This document shows positions 1 through 7,167 of a DNA stretch of 64,000 bases, piece by piece. Position numbers and translations under genes: made by a program. A model generated the notes under the pieces. The model was not told the origin of the DNA and ran no database searches. It saw nothing but the letters and a program-made list of their open reading frames with translations. Every line of letters starts with the position of its first letter. The stretch's first letter is position 1. The stretch is taken from contig SZPK01000007.1 of assembly GCA_030263665.1 (NCBI GenBank), positions 84,788 through 148,787 on the forward strand, read 5' to 3'. The stretch comes from Villigracilis sp024434165. Lineage in GTDB: Bacteria > Chloroflexota > Anaerolineae > Anaerolineales > Villigracilaceae.

Positions 1-1
1 C

Positions 2-1549
2 CGCGCTGTGGAGCAGCGCACCGACAAACGTCCCGTGCTTTCGGATTTGCGCGAGTCGGGCTGTTTGGCAGGCGACACACTGATTGCGCTGGAAAACGGT
101 CGTCATGTGCCAATCCGTGAATTGGAGGGGAAAACGAATTTCAACATTTGGGCGCTTAATCCAGCTTCGCTCAAATTGGAACCCATGCCCGTCAGCCGCG
201 CGTTTTGCACGGGGATCAAGCCTGTGTTCAGGATGAGGACGCGGCTCGGCAGGGAAATCCGCGCGACGGGAAACCATCAATTTCTGACCATCTCAGGTTG
301 GAAACGACTGGATGAGTTAACAACGGACGATTATATTGCCCTGCCGCGCGTTCTTCCCGTCAGCGCCACCGAGCAAACCATGTCTAATGCTGAGCTGGCT
401 CTCCTCGGTCATTTAATTGGGGATGGCTGCACTTTGCCGCGCCATGTCATCCAATACACCACTCGCGAAAAGGACCTGGCGGAAACGGTGGCGAACTTGG
501 CTGTGGAGGTCTTTGGCGGGGAAGTGAAACCGCGCGTTTCGCCTGAACGAAAGTGGTATCAGGTTTATCTGAGTTCCACGCGCCAACATACACACAATGT
601 TCATAGCGCGGTCACTGAGTGGCTGGAGGAGTTGAAATCGTTTGGCTTGCGTTCGTACGAAAAACGAATCCCATCGCAGGTGTTCGAGCAGCCCAACGAG
701 GCAATTGCTCTTTTCCTGCGTCATCTTTGGGCGACGGATGGAAGTATCCAATTGGTGAAAGGGAAGAAGTTCCGCCCGATTGCTTACTACGCGACCAGCA
801 GTCCAGGACTGGCGCAGGATGTGCAGACGCTTTTGCTCCGCCTGGGGATCAATGCTATTCTGAAACATGTCTCACAAAATGGCAGGGGACGCGATCAATA
901 TAACGTGATCGTCACGGGAAAATCCGATCTCGAAATATTTGCTGAGAAAATTGGCGCGGTCGGCGAATACAAACGAGGGCGCCTTGCTGAAATTCTGGAT
1001 CACATTGACGGGCGCGTTGCCAACACAAACCGCGATGTCATCCCACACAACATCTGGCGTATGCACGTTGCCCCCGCCATGCAGCGAATTGGGATAACAA
1101 GCCGTCAAATGCAGGCCGCAATTGAAATGCAATATTGCGGCACAGGTCTCTATAAACAAAATGTGAGCCGCGAAGGCGCAGCGCGCGTCACAAATGTGGT
1201 TAAATCCCATGAACTCGCCTTGCCTGCGGAAAGCGATGTTTATTGGGACAGCATTATTTCCATCGAGCCCGACGGCGAGGAGCAGGTCTACGATTTGACC
1301 GTGCCTGGTCATCATAATTTTGCTGCCAACAACATCATCGTTCACAACAGCCTGGAGCAGGATGCCGACATCGTCATGTTTATCTACCGCCCCGACCAGT
1401 ACGAAAAGGATACGGATAAACAAAACATCGCCCAGATCATCGTCGCCAAGCATCGTAACGGACCAGTGGGCGAAGTGGAATTGATCTTCCGCGGCGCGCT
1501 GGCGAAATTCGAGAACGCGGCGACGAAGGTGTTTCGACCGAATGAATAA
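2..1549 (+). CDS. dnaB: Replicative DNA helicase DnaB, C-terminal part, interrupted by an intein (5' truncated)
   Basis: The gene runs in from the left edge, so only the C-terminal part of the helicase is present. The frame reads RAVEQRTDKRPVLSDLRESG, then a 429-residue intein, then SLEQDADIVMFIYRP and the usual DnaB end (IIVAKHRNGPVGEVELIF). DLRESG/S-EQDAD is the conserved RecA-fold core around helicase motif H3/H4, so the mature protein after splicing would be a normal hexameric replicative helicase. DnaD-like and DnaC-like genes follow, forming a replication cluster. Identity is certain. The true start and full length lie outside the window. Confidence 0.95.
   Translation, partial: RAVEQRTDKRPVLSDLRESGCLAGDTLIALENGRHVPIRELEGKTNFNIWALNPASLKLEPMPVSRAFCTGIKPVFRMRTRLGREIRATGNHQFLTISGWKRLDELTTDDYIALPRVLPVSATEQTMSNAELALLGHLIGDGCTLPRHVIQYTTREKDLAETVANLAVEVFGGEVKPRVSPERKWYQVYLSSTRQHTHNVHSAVTEWLEELKSFGLRSYEKRIPSQVFEQPNEAIALFLRHLWATDGSIQLVKGKKFRPIAYYATSSPGLAQDVQTLLLRLGINAILKHVSQNGRGRDQYNVIVTGKSDLEIFAEKIGAVGEYKRGRLAEILDHIDGRVANTNRDVIPHNIWRMHVAPAMQRIGITSRQMQAAIEMQYCGTGLYKQNVSREGAARVTNVVKSHELALPAESDVYWDSIISIEPDGEEQVYDLTVPGHHNFAANNIIVHNSLEQDADIVMFIYRPDQYEKDTDKQNIAQIIVAKHRNGPVGEVELIFRGALAKFENAATKVFRPNE
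62..1348 (+). other. Intein in DnaB (RESG/S-EQDAD site) with LAGLIDADG endonuclease
   Basis: Protein splicing element of 429 residues. It starts with Cys (CLAGDTLIAL, block A), has block B around ATGNHQFLTI, and ends FAANNIIVHN before Ser (blocks F/G). The splicing residues look intact: Cys1, block-B His, penultimate His, terminal Asn and +1 Ser. Both LAGLIDADG helices are present (LLGHLIGDGCT and FLRHLWATDGS), each with its acidic residue, so the homing endonuclease may be active. Block A, B and F/G sequences resemble the well-known Synechocystis DnaB intein inserted at the same RESG/S site. That cyanobacterial version is usually cited in mini form; this one keeps its endonuclease. Confidence 0.93.
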
Positions 1550-1552
1550 TCT

Positions 1553-1680
1553 TGTCATTGCGAGGGAGCGACAGCGACCGCAGCAATCTCCTCCTGTGCC
1601 ATGAGGTTGCTTCGTCGGGCTAGCCTCGATACGGCGGGCGAACGCCGCCTACTCGGGCAACTCCCTCCTCGCAATGACAT
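1553..1680. repeat. Dispersed palindromic repeat, GTCATTGCGAG family, copy 1
   Basis: Imperfect inverted repeat opening with GTCATTGCGAGG and closing with CCTCGCAATGACAT, with GCAATCTCC inside. The same end words occur at 8515-8640, 12359-12439 and in degenerate form at 52589-52669. It fills the gap between dnaB and the DnaD gene. Confidence 0.8.
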
Positions 1681-1688
1681 AAAATGAC

Positions 1689-2339
1689 ATGACCTCCTTT
1701 TCCGGCTTCACCTCCTCCGAGACGTTCACCCAAATTCCTGATTCGTTCATTCAACTGTTGAATGAGATTGACGACATCGCGGAATTGAAGGTGACGCTGT
1801 TTGCCATCCATCGCATCGAGCATATCGAGGGAAACTTCCGCGCGTTGTGCGAAACGGATTTCGAACCCGAGCCGCTGGGGTTGAGTCGGGAGGAGATTCG
1901 GCGCGGGCTGGGAAAAGCCCTTGAGAGGCAGACCCTGCTCAAGTCCGAGTATGAAGCGAGTGTTTTTTATTTCCTCAACTCCCCGCGCGGACGACTCGCC
2001 GCGGAAGCGTTCTCCAAAGGTCAGTGGCGCGAAGCGGCGCGGGCGTATGTTCCAAACAAATCAAACCTGTTCAAATTGTATGAGGAAAATATCGGTCCGC
2101 TGACGCCGCTCCTGTCTGAAATGTTGATGGAGGCTGAGAAGGAGTATCCCGCCGCGTGGATCGAAGAGGCGTTCGAGATCGCCGTGAGCCGCAACGTGCG
2201 GAATTGGAAATACATCGAGGCGATCCTGCGGCGCTGGAAGGAAAACGGGAAAGATGAGCGAAGAGATTCACAAGACTCTGTCAAAGATGCAAAACGATAC
2301 ACCGAAGGCGAGTTCTCCGAATTCTTCAAACGGGATTAG
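1689..2339 (+). CDS. DnaD-domain primosome protein
   Basis: 216-residue protein ending in a DnaD/DnaB_2-type domain. The segment from about residue 125 to 195 (LYEENIGPLTPLLSEM, then AWIEEAFEIAV, then NWKYIEAILRRW) is the family hallmark, including the NW-Y-I-IL-W core that binds DNA. The N-terminal half is helical and winged-helix-like. DnaD proteins help load the replicative helicase in Firmicutes-type replication. Here the gene sits between dnaB and a DnaC-like loader, and its last 86 bases overlap the loader start, which supports a joint role in helicase loading. Start ATG 1689 follows the repeat directly with only a weak ribosome binding site. Confidence 0.85.
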   Translation: MTSFSGFTSSETFTQIPDSFIQLLNEIDDIAELKVTLFAIHRIEHIEGNFRALCETDFEPEPLGLSREEIRRGLGKALERQTLLKSEYEASVFYFLNSPRGRLAAEAFSKGQWREAARAYVPNKSNLFKLYEENIGPLTPLLSEMLMEAEKEYPAAWIEEAFEIAVSRNVRNWKYIEAILRRWKENGKDERRDSQDSVKDAKRYTEGEFSEFFKRD

Positions 2340-3768
2340 CGCGGCGAAACCGCTGGGCGACCCGAATTGCCCGCACTGCGGGGGAGCGGGCTATATTCGC
2401 TATGACGTGCCGCTCGGTCACGAGAAGTTTGGCAAGGTGGAGACGTGCGTCTGCCGCGCGAAGGATGTGGCGGAGGCGGCACGTTTGCGTCTGTTTGCGA
2501 TGAGCAATTTGAACCGTTTGAGCCACCTGACGTTCGAGAATTTTTCCCCGACTGGAAACGAAAAAGCGAAGTTCATGACCGCGCAGGAACGCGAGAATTT
2601 GCGTTCGGCTTTCGAGCGGAGTGAAGAGTTCGCGCGTCAACCGCAGGGATGGCTGCTCCTCGAAGGCGGCTACGGCTGCGGCAAGACGCATCTCGCGGCG
2701 GCGATTGCGAACTTTGCCGTCAATCATGGAATGCCAACGCTGTTCATCACCGTGCCAGACCTGCTTGACTCTCTGCGCTTTGCCTACGATGATCCCGAAA
2801 CGACGTTCGAACAACGCTTCGAGGAAATCCGCAATGCGGGTTTGCTGATTTTGGACGACTTCGGAACGCAAAACGCCACGCCGTGGGCGCAGGAAAAATT
2901 ATTCCAGATCGTCAATTACCGCTACATCAATAAACTGCCGACGGTCATCACCACCAATTTGATGCTGGACGAAATCGAAGGGCGCATCCGCTCGCGTTTG
3001 CAGGATGAGGAATTCGTTGCGTATGTGAAGATCGCCGCGCCCGATTACCGCCGCCCCGAAGAGACCAGCAATCCGGGTATTTCGATGCTTTCCCTGCCCG
3101 AAATGAAGGCGATGACCTTCAAGACCTTCCAGCCGCGCGATGACGAGGTTGGGACGGAAGCGGTGACCACGACCACAACCGAAAAGACCGATAAATTTGG
3201 GAACAAGGTCAAAAGTAAGGAGATCACGCGGGTCAAAATCACCAAAGACGATGTGAAGACCCTGCACGAGGCGCACAACGCCGCCGTCAGTTTTGCCGAG
3301 CATCCCGAAGGCTGGCTGGTATTTTTGGGCGACTCCTTCAGCGGCAAGACGCATCTCGCCGCAGCCATCGGTAATTATCGCATCGGCTTGGGCGGGCAGG
3401 CTTTGCTCGTGGAAGTGACCGCCCTGCTCGATTACCTGCGCCAGACCTTCCGCCCGAATTCGGACGTTTCGTTCGACCGCCGCTTTCACGAAATCCGCAC
3501 CACGCCGCTGTTGATTTTGGATGACTTAAAAGAAAGCGGCGCAGGTTCTGCCTGGGCGGAGGACAAACTGTACAGCGTGCTGAACTACCGCTACAACGCA
3601 CACCTGCCGACGGTGATCACATCCACGCTGCGCCCCGAATCGTTTGCGCTGAGTTATCCGAATCTGTGGAACAAACTGCTCGACCCCGAGAAGTGCCAGG
3701 TGCTGGTCATCAACATGCCGCCGTATCGGAGGCTGGGGAAGGGGAAGGCGGGGCATAAGAAGAAATAG
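2254..3768 (+). CDS. DnaC/DnaI-like helicase loader with two tandem AAA+ domains
   Basis: 504 residues, about twice the usual length for DnaC/DnaI. A zinc-binding region (Cys39, Cys42, Cys65, Cys67: CPHCGGAGY and ETCVCR) precedes AAA+ module 1: Walker A GYGCGKTHLA near 139-148, Walker B LLILDDFG near 197-204, and an arginine-rich RIRSRL sensor at 244-249. A Thr/Lys-rich linker (about 300-330) leads to AAA+ module 2: Walker A GDSFSGKTHLA near 359-369, Walker B LLILDDLKES near 419-426. Module 2 lacks a recognisable RxRSRL motif. The two modules match each other along their length (QG/EGWL, FEQRF/FDRRF, KL-NYRY-LPTVIT), indicating an internal duplication. It presumably loads DnaB onto DNA. The start overlaps the DnaD gene; Met12 is an alternative start. 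Confidence 0.88.
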   Translation: MSEEIHKTLSKMQNDTPKASSPNSSNGISAAKPLGDPNCPHCGGAGYIRYDVPLGHEKFGKVETCVCRAKDVAEAARLRLFAMSNLNRLSHLTFENFSPTGNEKAKFMTAQERENLRSAFERSEEFARQPQGWLLLEGGYGCGKTHLAAAIANFAVNHGMPTLFITVPDLLDSLRFAYDDPETTFEQRFEEIRNAGLLILDDFGTQNATPWAQEKLFQIVNYRYINKLPTVITTNLMLDEIEGRIRSRLQDEEFVAYVKIAAPDYRRPEETSNPGISMLSLPEMKAMTFKTFQPRDDEVGTEAVTTTTTEKTDKFGNKVKSKEITRVKITKDDVKTLHEAHNAAVSFAEHPEGWLVFLGDSFSGKTHLAAAIGNYRIGLGGQALLVEVTALLDYLRQTFRPNSDVSFDRRFHEIRTTPLLILDDLKESGAGSAWAEDKLYSVLNYRYNAHLPTVITSTLRPESFALSYPNLWNKLLDPEKCQVLVINMPPYRRLGKGKAGHKKK

Positions 3769-3841
3769 GAAGCGGATACTTCACACCCGCTTTGTGGATA
3801 TTCTCCACCTTCTCCAATTCCATTCCGCGCGGACTTGGCGT

Positions 3842-3919
3842 ATCTCATCCGCGCCGCGGCTGACCAGAGTCAGCGCGTGGAGGTGTGTCAGGATTGCCCT
3901 CACCCCCGTCCCCTCTCCC
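3842..3919. repeat. ~79-bp repeat upstream of hicBA (copy A)
   Basis: Begins ATCTCATCCGCGCCGCGGC and runs through GACCAGAGTCAGCG and CAGGATTGCCCTCAC to CCCTCTCCC. A second copy with only a few mismatches lies at 4701-4779, upstream of the DUF433 module. Copy A leads directly into the hairpin CCCTCTCCCA/TGGGAGAGGG (3911-3932). Confidence 0.85.
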
Positions 3920-3954
3920 AACGAGTGGGAGAGGGGGGCTGCTGGCGAGGAGGG

Positions 3955-3960
3955 TATAAT
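3955..3960 (+). promoter_or_regulatory. TATAAT -10 element of hicBA
   Basis: TATAAT stands 26 bases before the hicB ATG and just after the CCCTCTCCCA/TGGGAGAGGG hairpin. No good -35 is visible. The downstream module at 4848 has TAAAAT in the equivalent place after its own repeat copy. Confidence 0.5.
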
Positions 3961-3986
3961 ATGCCAGGAACTCGAAAGGATAAAGA

Positions 3987-4199
3987 ATGACCAAGGAATT
4001 TAACGTCATTATCGAGCGAGACGAGGACGGCTATTACGTTGCCAGCGTCCCTGAATTGCAAGGATGTCACACACAAGCCAGGTCGCTGGACAAACTCATG
4101 GTACGAATCCGTGAAGCCATCGAGTTGTGCCTGGAAGTGGAACAGGATTTGCCATCCAATGAGTTTATAGGCGTTCAACGGATTGCAGTGGAAGTATGA
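3987..4199 (+). CDS. hicB: HicB-family antitoxin
   Basis: 70 residues with the HicB partial RNase H fold signature: FNVIIERDEDGYYVASVPELQGCHTQARS followed by the helix LMVRIREAIELCLE. HicB binds and neutralises HicA and usually represses the operon. No extra DNA-binding domain is present, so this is the short HicB type. Its TGA overlaps the hicA ATG by four bases (ATGA), so translation is coupled, with the antitoxin first. RBS candidate AAAGGATAAAGA lies upstream. The repeat copy and TATAAT lie immediately 5'. Confidence 0.9.
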   Translation: MTKEFNVIIERDEDGYYVASVPELQGCHTQARSLDKLMVRIREAIELCLEVEQDLPSNEFIGVQRIAVEV

Positions 4200-4426
4200 T
4201 GGCAAAACTGGCGCGGCTCACGGGGCAACAGGTCATTGCCGCTTTGAAGAAGGTGGGATTTCAGGTTTTGCGCGTCAAAGGAAGTCATCACTTTTTGATT
4301 CATCCAGACGGAAGAAGAACCGTTGTTCCTGTTCACCGCGGGGAGGTTGTCGGCCCAGGGCTGATGCTGAAAATTCTGCGCGACTGCGAAATAGAACGCG
4401 ATGATTTTATGAAATTGCTGAAATGA
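4196..4426 (+). CDS. hicA: HicA-family mRNA interferase toxin
   Basis: 76 residues, typical HicA length. The dsRBD-like fold is recognisable in LTGQQVIAALKKVGFQVLRVKGSHHFLIHPDGRRTVVPVH; the catalytic His lies in GSHHF. HicA cleaves mRNA independently of the ribosome. The toxin appears intact. Its stop overlaps the next ATG (4423), which belongs to a broken YgiT-type gene, so this was once a three-gene unit. Confidence 0.9.
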   Translation: MMAKLARLTGQQVIAALKKVGFQVLRVKGSHHFLIHPDGRRTVVPVHRGEVVGPGLMLKILRDCEIERDDFMKLLK

Positions 4427-4639
4427 CCTGCGATATTTGCGGCAAAAAAGAGCCGAAGTCCTTACGGCAAAGGCGCGAATTTATTGATCATCGAGAACGT
4501 GCCCGTGGTGGTCTGTCCCAGCTGCGGGGAGAGTTATCTCACTGCTGAAACATTGCACGAGATTGAGAGGATTAAGTTGCACCGAAAGAATCTGGCAAAG
4601 TTGAAAAGCGTGACCGCGGCCGAGTACGTAGACGCATGA
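4423..4639 (+). pseudogene. YgiT/MqsA-type zinc finger protein, frameshifted
   Basis: The frame from ATG 4423 gives MTCDICGKKEPK and then ends at a premature stop about 43 codons later. A shifted frame from about 4450 gives SPYGKGANLLIIENVPVVVC, then PSCGESYLTAETLHEIERIK to a stop at 4637-4639. Joined, the two halves make a normal YgiT-type zinc finger with CxxC pairs (CDIC and CPSC), missing a few residues at the junction. A small deletion therefore broke it. YgiT-type proteins usually accompany DUF4258 or MqsR toxins; here one was coupled to hicBA. A sequencing error at the junction is the alternative. Confidence 0.78.
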
Positions 4640-4644
4640 ATTAA

Positions 4645-4677
4645 AATCCGAAGCTGCAAGGCTTCGGATTTTTGTTT
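4645..4677 (+). terminator. Rho-independent terminator after the hicBA unit
   Basis: Perfect 10-bp stem AATCCGAAGC/GCTTCGGATT with a 6-base loop, followed by TTTGTTT. Confidence 0.85.
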
Positions 4678-4700
4678 CATTTTCAAGACCCGCCGAAGGC

Positions 4701-4779
4701 ATCTCATCCGCGCCGCGGCTGACCAGAGTCAGCGTGTAGAGGTGGGTCAGGATTGCCCTCACCTCTATCCCCTCTCCCC
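4701..4779. repeat. ~79-bp repeat upstream of the DUF433 module (copy B)
   Basis: Near-identical to 3842-3919. It lies between the hicBA terminator and the DUF433 gene. Downstream of it the CCCTCTCCCC arm is not followed by the matching arm seen in copy A. Confidence 0.85.
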
Positions 4780-4847
4780 AAAATAGAGAAAAAGGAGTCT
4801 GTTGGCGGAGGTTATGTTTGGCAATGGGGTAAAATAACGGGAGGAGC

Positions 4848-5084
4848 ATGATTATGAAGAACTTAAAACGAATCACCTTCGATCCCAAAGTGATGGGCGG
4901 CAAGCCTACCATTCGCGGCATGCGCGTGACGGTGGGCATGATCATCGGTCTCATCGCGGCGGGACACGATACGAAGGAAATTCTCAAAGCTTATCCATAC
5001 CTGGAAGAAGAGGATATCCGCGAGGCGCTCACGTATGCCGCCTGGCGCGTTGAGGAAATCGAGTTGCCGCTGGCCAGCGCATGA
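4848..5084 (+). CDS. DUF433-family antitoxin
   Basis: 78 residues. The DUF433 signature is clear: ITFDPKVMGGKPTIRGMRV, then IIGLIAAGHDTKEILKAYPYLEEEDIREALTYAAWR. These small winged-helix proteins are the antitoxin half of a pair with DUF5615 PIN-like toxins. RBS GGGAGGAGC lies just before ATG 4848; ATG 4854 is an alternative start two codons later. The stop overlaps the ATG of the toxin pseudogene by four bases. Its partner is broken, so the antitoxin may be orphaned. Confidence 0.87.
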   Translation: MIMKNLKRITFDPKVMGGKPTIRGMRVTVGMIIGLIAAGHDTKEILKAYPYLEEEDIREALTYAAWRVEEIELPLASA

Positions 5085-5446
5085 AAATTCCTGTGGACAT
5101 GAACCTTTCGCCCGATTGGGTGAAGCTTCTGGAACGCGCGGGTTGGGAAGCAGTTCACTGGTCAATGGTGGGAGATATGCGCGCGCCTGACGAGGAAATC
5201 ATGTCATAGGCGCGGGAAAATGGATATATCGTCTTTACCCATGATCTTGATTTCGGCATTTTGCTTGCCCTGACCCGCGCCGAAAGCCCAAGCGTGGTCC
5301 AGGTCCGCACACAGGATATATTTCCTGAAGCACTGGGAGATAGACTAGTCAAGGTTTTACGGGAGCACGAGTCCGTTCTGGAAAAAGGCGCGTTGCTGAC
5401 GGTTGATGAAAGCAAATCAAGGGTCAGGGTTTTGCCGTTTGGATAG
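5081..5446 (+). pseudogene. DUF5615 PIN-like toxin with in-frame amber stop
   Basis: Reading from ATG 5081 gives MKIPVDMNLSPDWVKLLERA, then WEAVHWSMVGDMRAPDEEIMS, then TAG at 5207-5209, then ARENGYIVFTHDLDFGILLA and on to a normal end at RVRVLPFG. Both halves stay in the same frame. Family members have Trp at the stop position (xWARExGY), so a single G-to-A change (TGG to TAG) explains the break. Key acidic residues (DMNLS; THDLDF) are otherwise kept. Amber suppression cannot be excluded, but there is no sign of it elsewhere in the window. Confidence 0.85.
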
Positions 5447-5637
5447 CGAATCCTGCGTTTGGAACCAATAGGCGATTGTCACACCGCTTCCCTTCGATAA
5501 ACTCAGGGCGGGTTTTCATTTCATTTGTTCGTGTGTGCTGGTAGATAAAGAGAACGTGTCCCAGCGGGAACAAGTTTGCTTTGTGATAAAAAAACATAAA
5601 GACTCTGCCCAAGGCGCTCAAAAAGCAGTAATATTAA
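5447..5637. other. Intergenic stretch with one dispersed repeat word
   Basis: No gene is visible. CCCTTCGATAAACTCAGGGC at 5490-5509 is a copy of the widespread word CCCTTCGACAAGCTCAGGGC, which also occurs inside cydDC (49659-49678) and, degenerate, at 51468-51487. Confidence 0.5.
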
Positions 5638-5668
5638 GGAGGCTGTCGCTTGCACAGTGACAGCCTCC
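5638..5668 (+). terminator. Strong hairpin GGAGGCTGTC/GACAGCCTCC
   Basis: Perfect 10-bp stem with an 11-base loop, followed by AACTTTTAT. It ends the toxin-antitoxin region and stands 27 bases before the next gene, so it could also act in that gene's leader. Confidence 0.65.
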
Positions 5669-5695
5669 AACTTTTATCGGCGGAAGGAGAATTCC

Positions 5696-6118
5696 ATGAA
5701 AACCCGCTTTAGCGGTATCCTCGCAGGACAGATCATCCTGCTTGTCATGGTCTGCGCCATTTCGGGCTTTGTCGCATTGACCACCTTCGGCGCGGTGGGC
5801 GGCGTTTCAATTGCTGCCGCTCCCGAATCAACGTTCAAATTATTCGCCCCCATGCTGTGCGATAAAGGCACGGAGATGCAATACCGCGAAGAGCGTTACA
5901 GTTATCACCGCCCCGGCGAGTCCACGCCGTTCGTCGAGTGCGTCGCTCCCGACGGAACCGTCGTCAAGGATGTGACTGGCACAGCCATTATGGTATCGCT
6001 GGCCGGTTCTTTTCTTGCGTGTTTCCTGCCGCTGTTCGTCCCTGGCGCGCTCCTTGCGTTCATCATTCCGCCAATTCTTTTGCGCAAGAAAAACAAAACC
6101 CCAGACATAATAGGTTGA
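5696..6118 (+). CDS. Hypothetical membrane protein with two transmembrane segments
   Basis: 140 residues from ATG 5696, which has the RBS GGAAGGAGAATTCC. Two hydrophobic segments are obvious: ILAGQIILLVMVCAISGFVA near the N terminus and SLAGSFLACFLPLFVPGALL near the C terminus, the latter ending in the basic RKKNK. The middle 60 residues include two Cys (MLCDKG and VECVAPDG), which may form a disulfide on the outside. The next gene starts one base after its stop, suggesting co-transcription with the nicotinamidase-like gene. No family recognised. Confidence 0.7.
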   Translation: MKTRFSGILAGQIILLVMVCAISGFVALTTFGAVGGVSIAAAPESTFKLFAPMLCDKGTEMQYREERYSYHRPGESTPFVECVAPDGTVVKDVTGTAIMVSLAGSFLACFLPLFVPGALLAFIIPPILLRKKNKTPDIIG

Positions 6119-6119
6119 T

Positions 6120-7127
6120 ATGACTGAAACACCCATCCCTTCTTTTTTTGATCCTGCCCGCGTGAGCGAAGTGTGGAAAGTGGATTACGCCGCCCGCGCG
6201 GAGGACGCCCGTCAGTACGCGCTTCAACACGACCTCAAACCTGTTTCTGCTTCGAGGGAGCGAATCTCCGTTTGGCTGGTGGACGTGCAAAACACGTTCT
6301 GCATCCCTGGCTTCGAGTTGTTCGTCGGCGGGCACAGCGGACGCGGCGCTGTCGAGGATAACATCCGCCTGTGCGAGTTCATCTATCGCAACCTCGGCAG
6401 AATTACCCACATCACCGCCACGATGGACACGCACACTGCGCACCAGATTTTCCATCCCATCTTTTTCGTGGATAAAGACGGGAATCATCCCGCTCCATAC
6501 AGCGACATTCATGTCGCAGACCTGCGCGAAGGCAAATGGAAATTCAATGCCGCGCTCGCGCCACAGTTCGGCGTCGCTCCCGAATACGGTCAGCAGATGA
6601 TGATTCATTACGCCGAAACGCTGGAAAAGAAGGGCAAATACGCGCTCACCATCTGGCCCTACCACGCCATGCTGGGCGGCATCGGTCACGCGCTGGTTTC
6701 GGCGGTGGAGGAAGCCGTCTTCTTCCACTCCATTGCACGCATGGCTCCGCCCGATTTCGAGATCAAGGGAAATAAGCCGTTCACCGAAAATTATTCGGTC
6801 ATCGGTCCCGAGGTGCTGACGGGTCCCATGGGCGAAACGCTCGGCGAGCGAAATCCCAGGTTCATCCAGCATTTGCACGAGGTGGATCGGTTGTATATCG
6901 CGGGGCAGGCGAAGAGTCATTGTGTAGCGTGGACCATCGCAGACCTGCTGGATGATATTCAAGCGACCGAACCCGAACTGGCAAAGAAGGTCCATCTGAT
7001 CGAGGATTGCTCTTCACCCGTGGTAGTGCCTGGGGTGGTGGATCATACCCAGGCGGCGGATGAGGCGTATTCCCGTTTTGCAAAGGCAGGGATGCGCATT
7101 GTCAAATCCACAGATGAGATCGAGTAA
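6120..7127 (+). CDS. Isochorismatase/nicotinamidase-fold cysteine hydrolase
   Basis: 335 residues, longer than a typical nicotinamidase (about 200). The fold is marked by the catalytic Asp in VWLVDVQNTF near residue 55, a metal-site-like DTHTAHQIFHP near 102-112, and the nucleophile Cys in AGQAKSHCVAWTIADLL near 265. The DxHxxHxxFHP arrangement resembles nicotinamidase metal ligands. The following gene is a nicotinate phosphoribosyltransferase, so hydrolysis of nicotinamide or a related amide for NAD salvage is the likely role. The extra length is an insertion (about residues 140-225) not assigned to any domain. Confidence 0.75.
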   Translation: MTETPIPSFFDPARVSEVWKVDYAARAEDARQYALQHDLKPVSASRERISVWLVDVQNTFCIPGFELFVGGHSGRGAVEDNIRLCEFIYRNLGRITHITATMDTHTAHQIFHPIFFVDKDGNHPAPYSDIHVADLREGKWKFNAALAPQFGVAPEYGQQMMIHYAETLEKKGKYALTIWPYHAMLGGIGHALVSAVEEAVFFHSIARMAPPDFEIKGNKPFTENYSVIGPEVLTGPMGETLGERNPRFIQHLHEVDRLYIAGQAKSHCVAWTIADLLDDIQATEPELAKKVHLIEDCSSPVVVPGVVDHTQAADEAYSRFAKAGMRIVKSTDEIE

Positions 7128-7128
7128 T

Positions 7129-7163
7129 TTCCAGTCTCCAGTCCCTAGTCTCCAGTTTCCAGC
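7129..7163. repeat. Degenerate CCAGTCTCCAGT word tract
   Basis: TTCCAGTCTCCAGTCCCTAG followed by TCTCCAGTTTCCAGC; a short word repeated with small changes. It belongs to the same class as tracts at 49541-49600 (complementary words) and elsewhere in the window. Confidence 0.7.
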
Positions 7164-7167
7164 AACC

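Noticed and set aside
5657..5695. Earlier GTG start for the membrane protein at 5696
   Set aside because: It lies inside a terminator hairpin stem. ATG 5696 has a good RBS.
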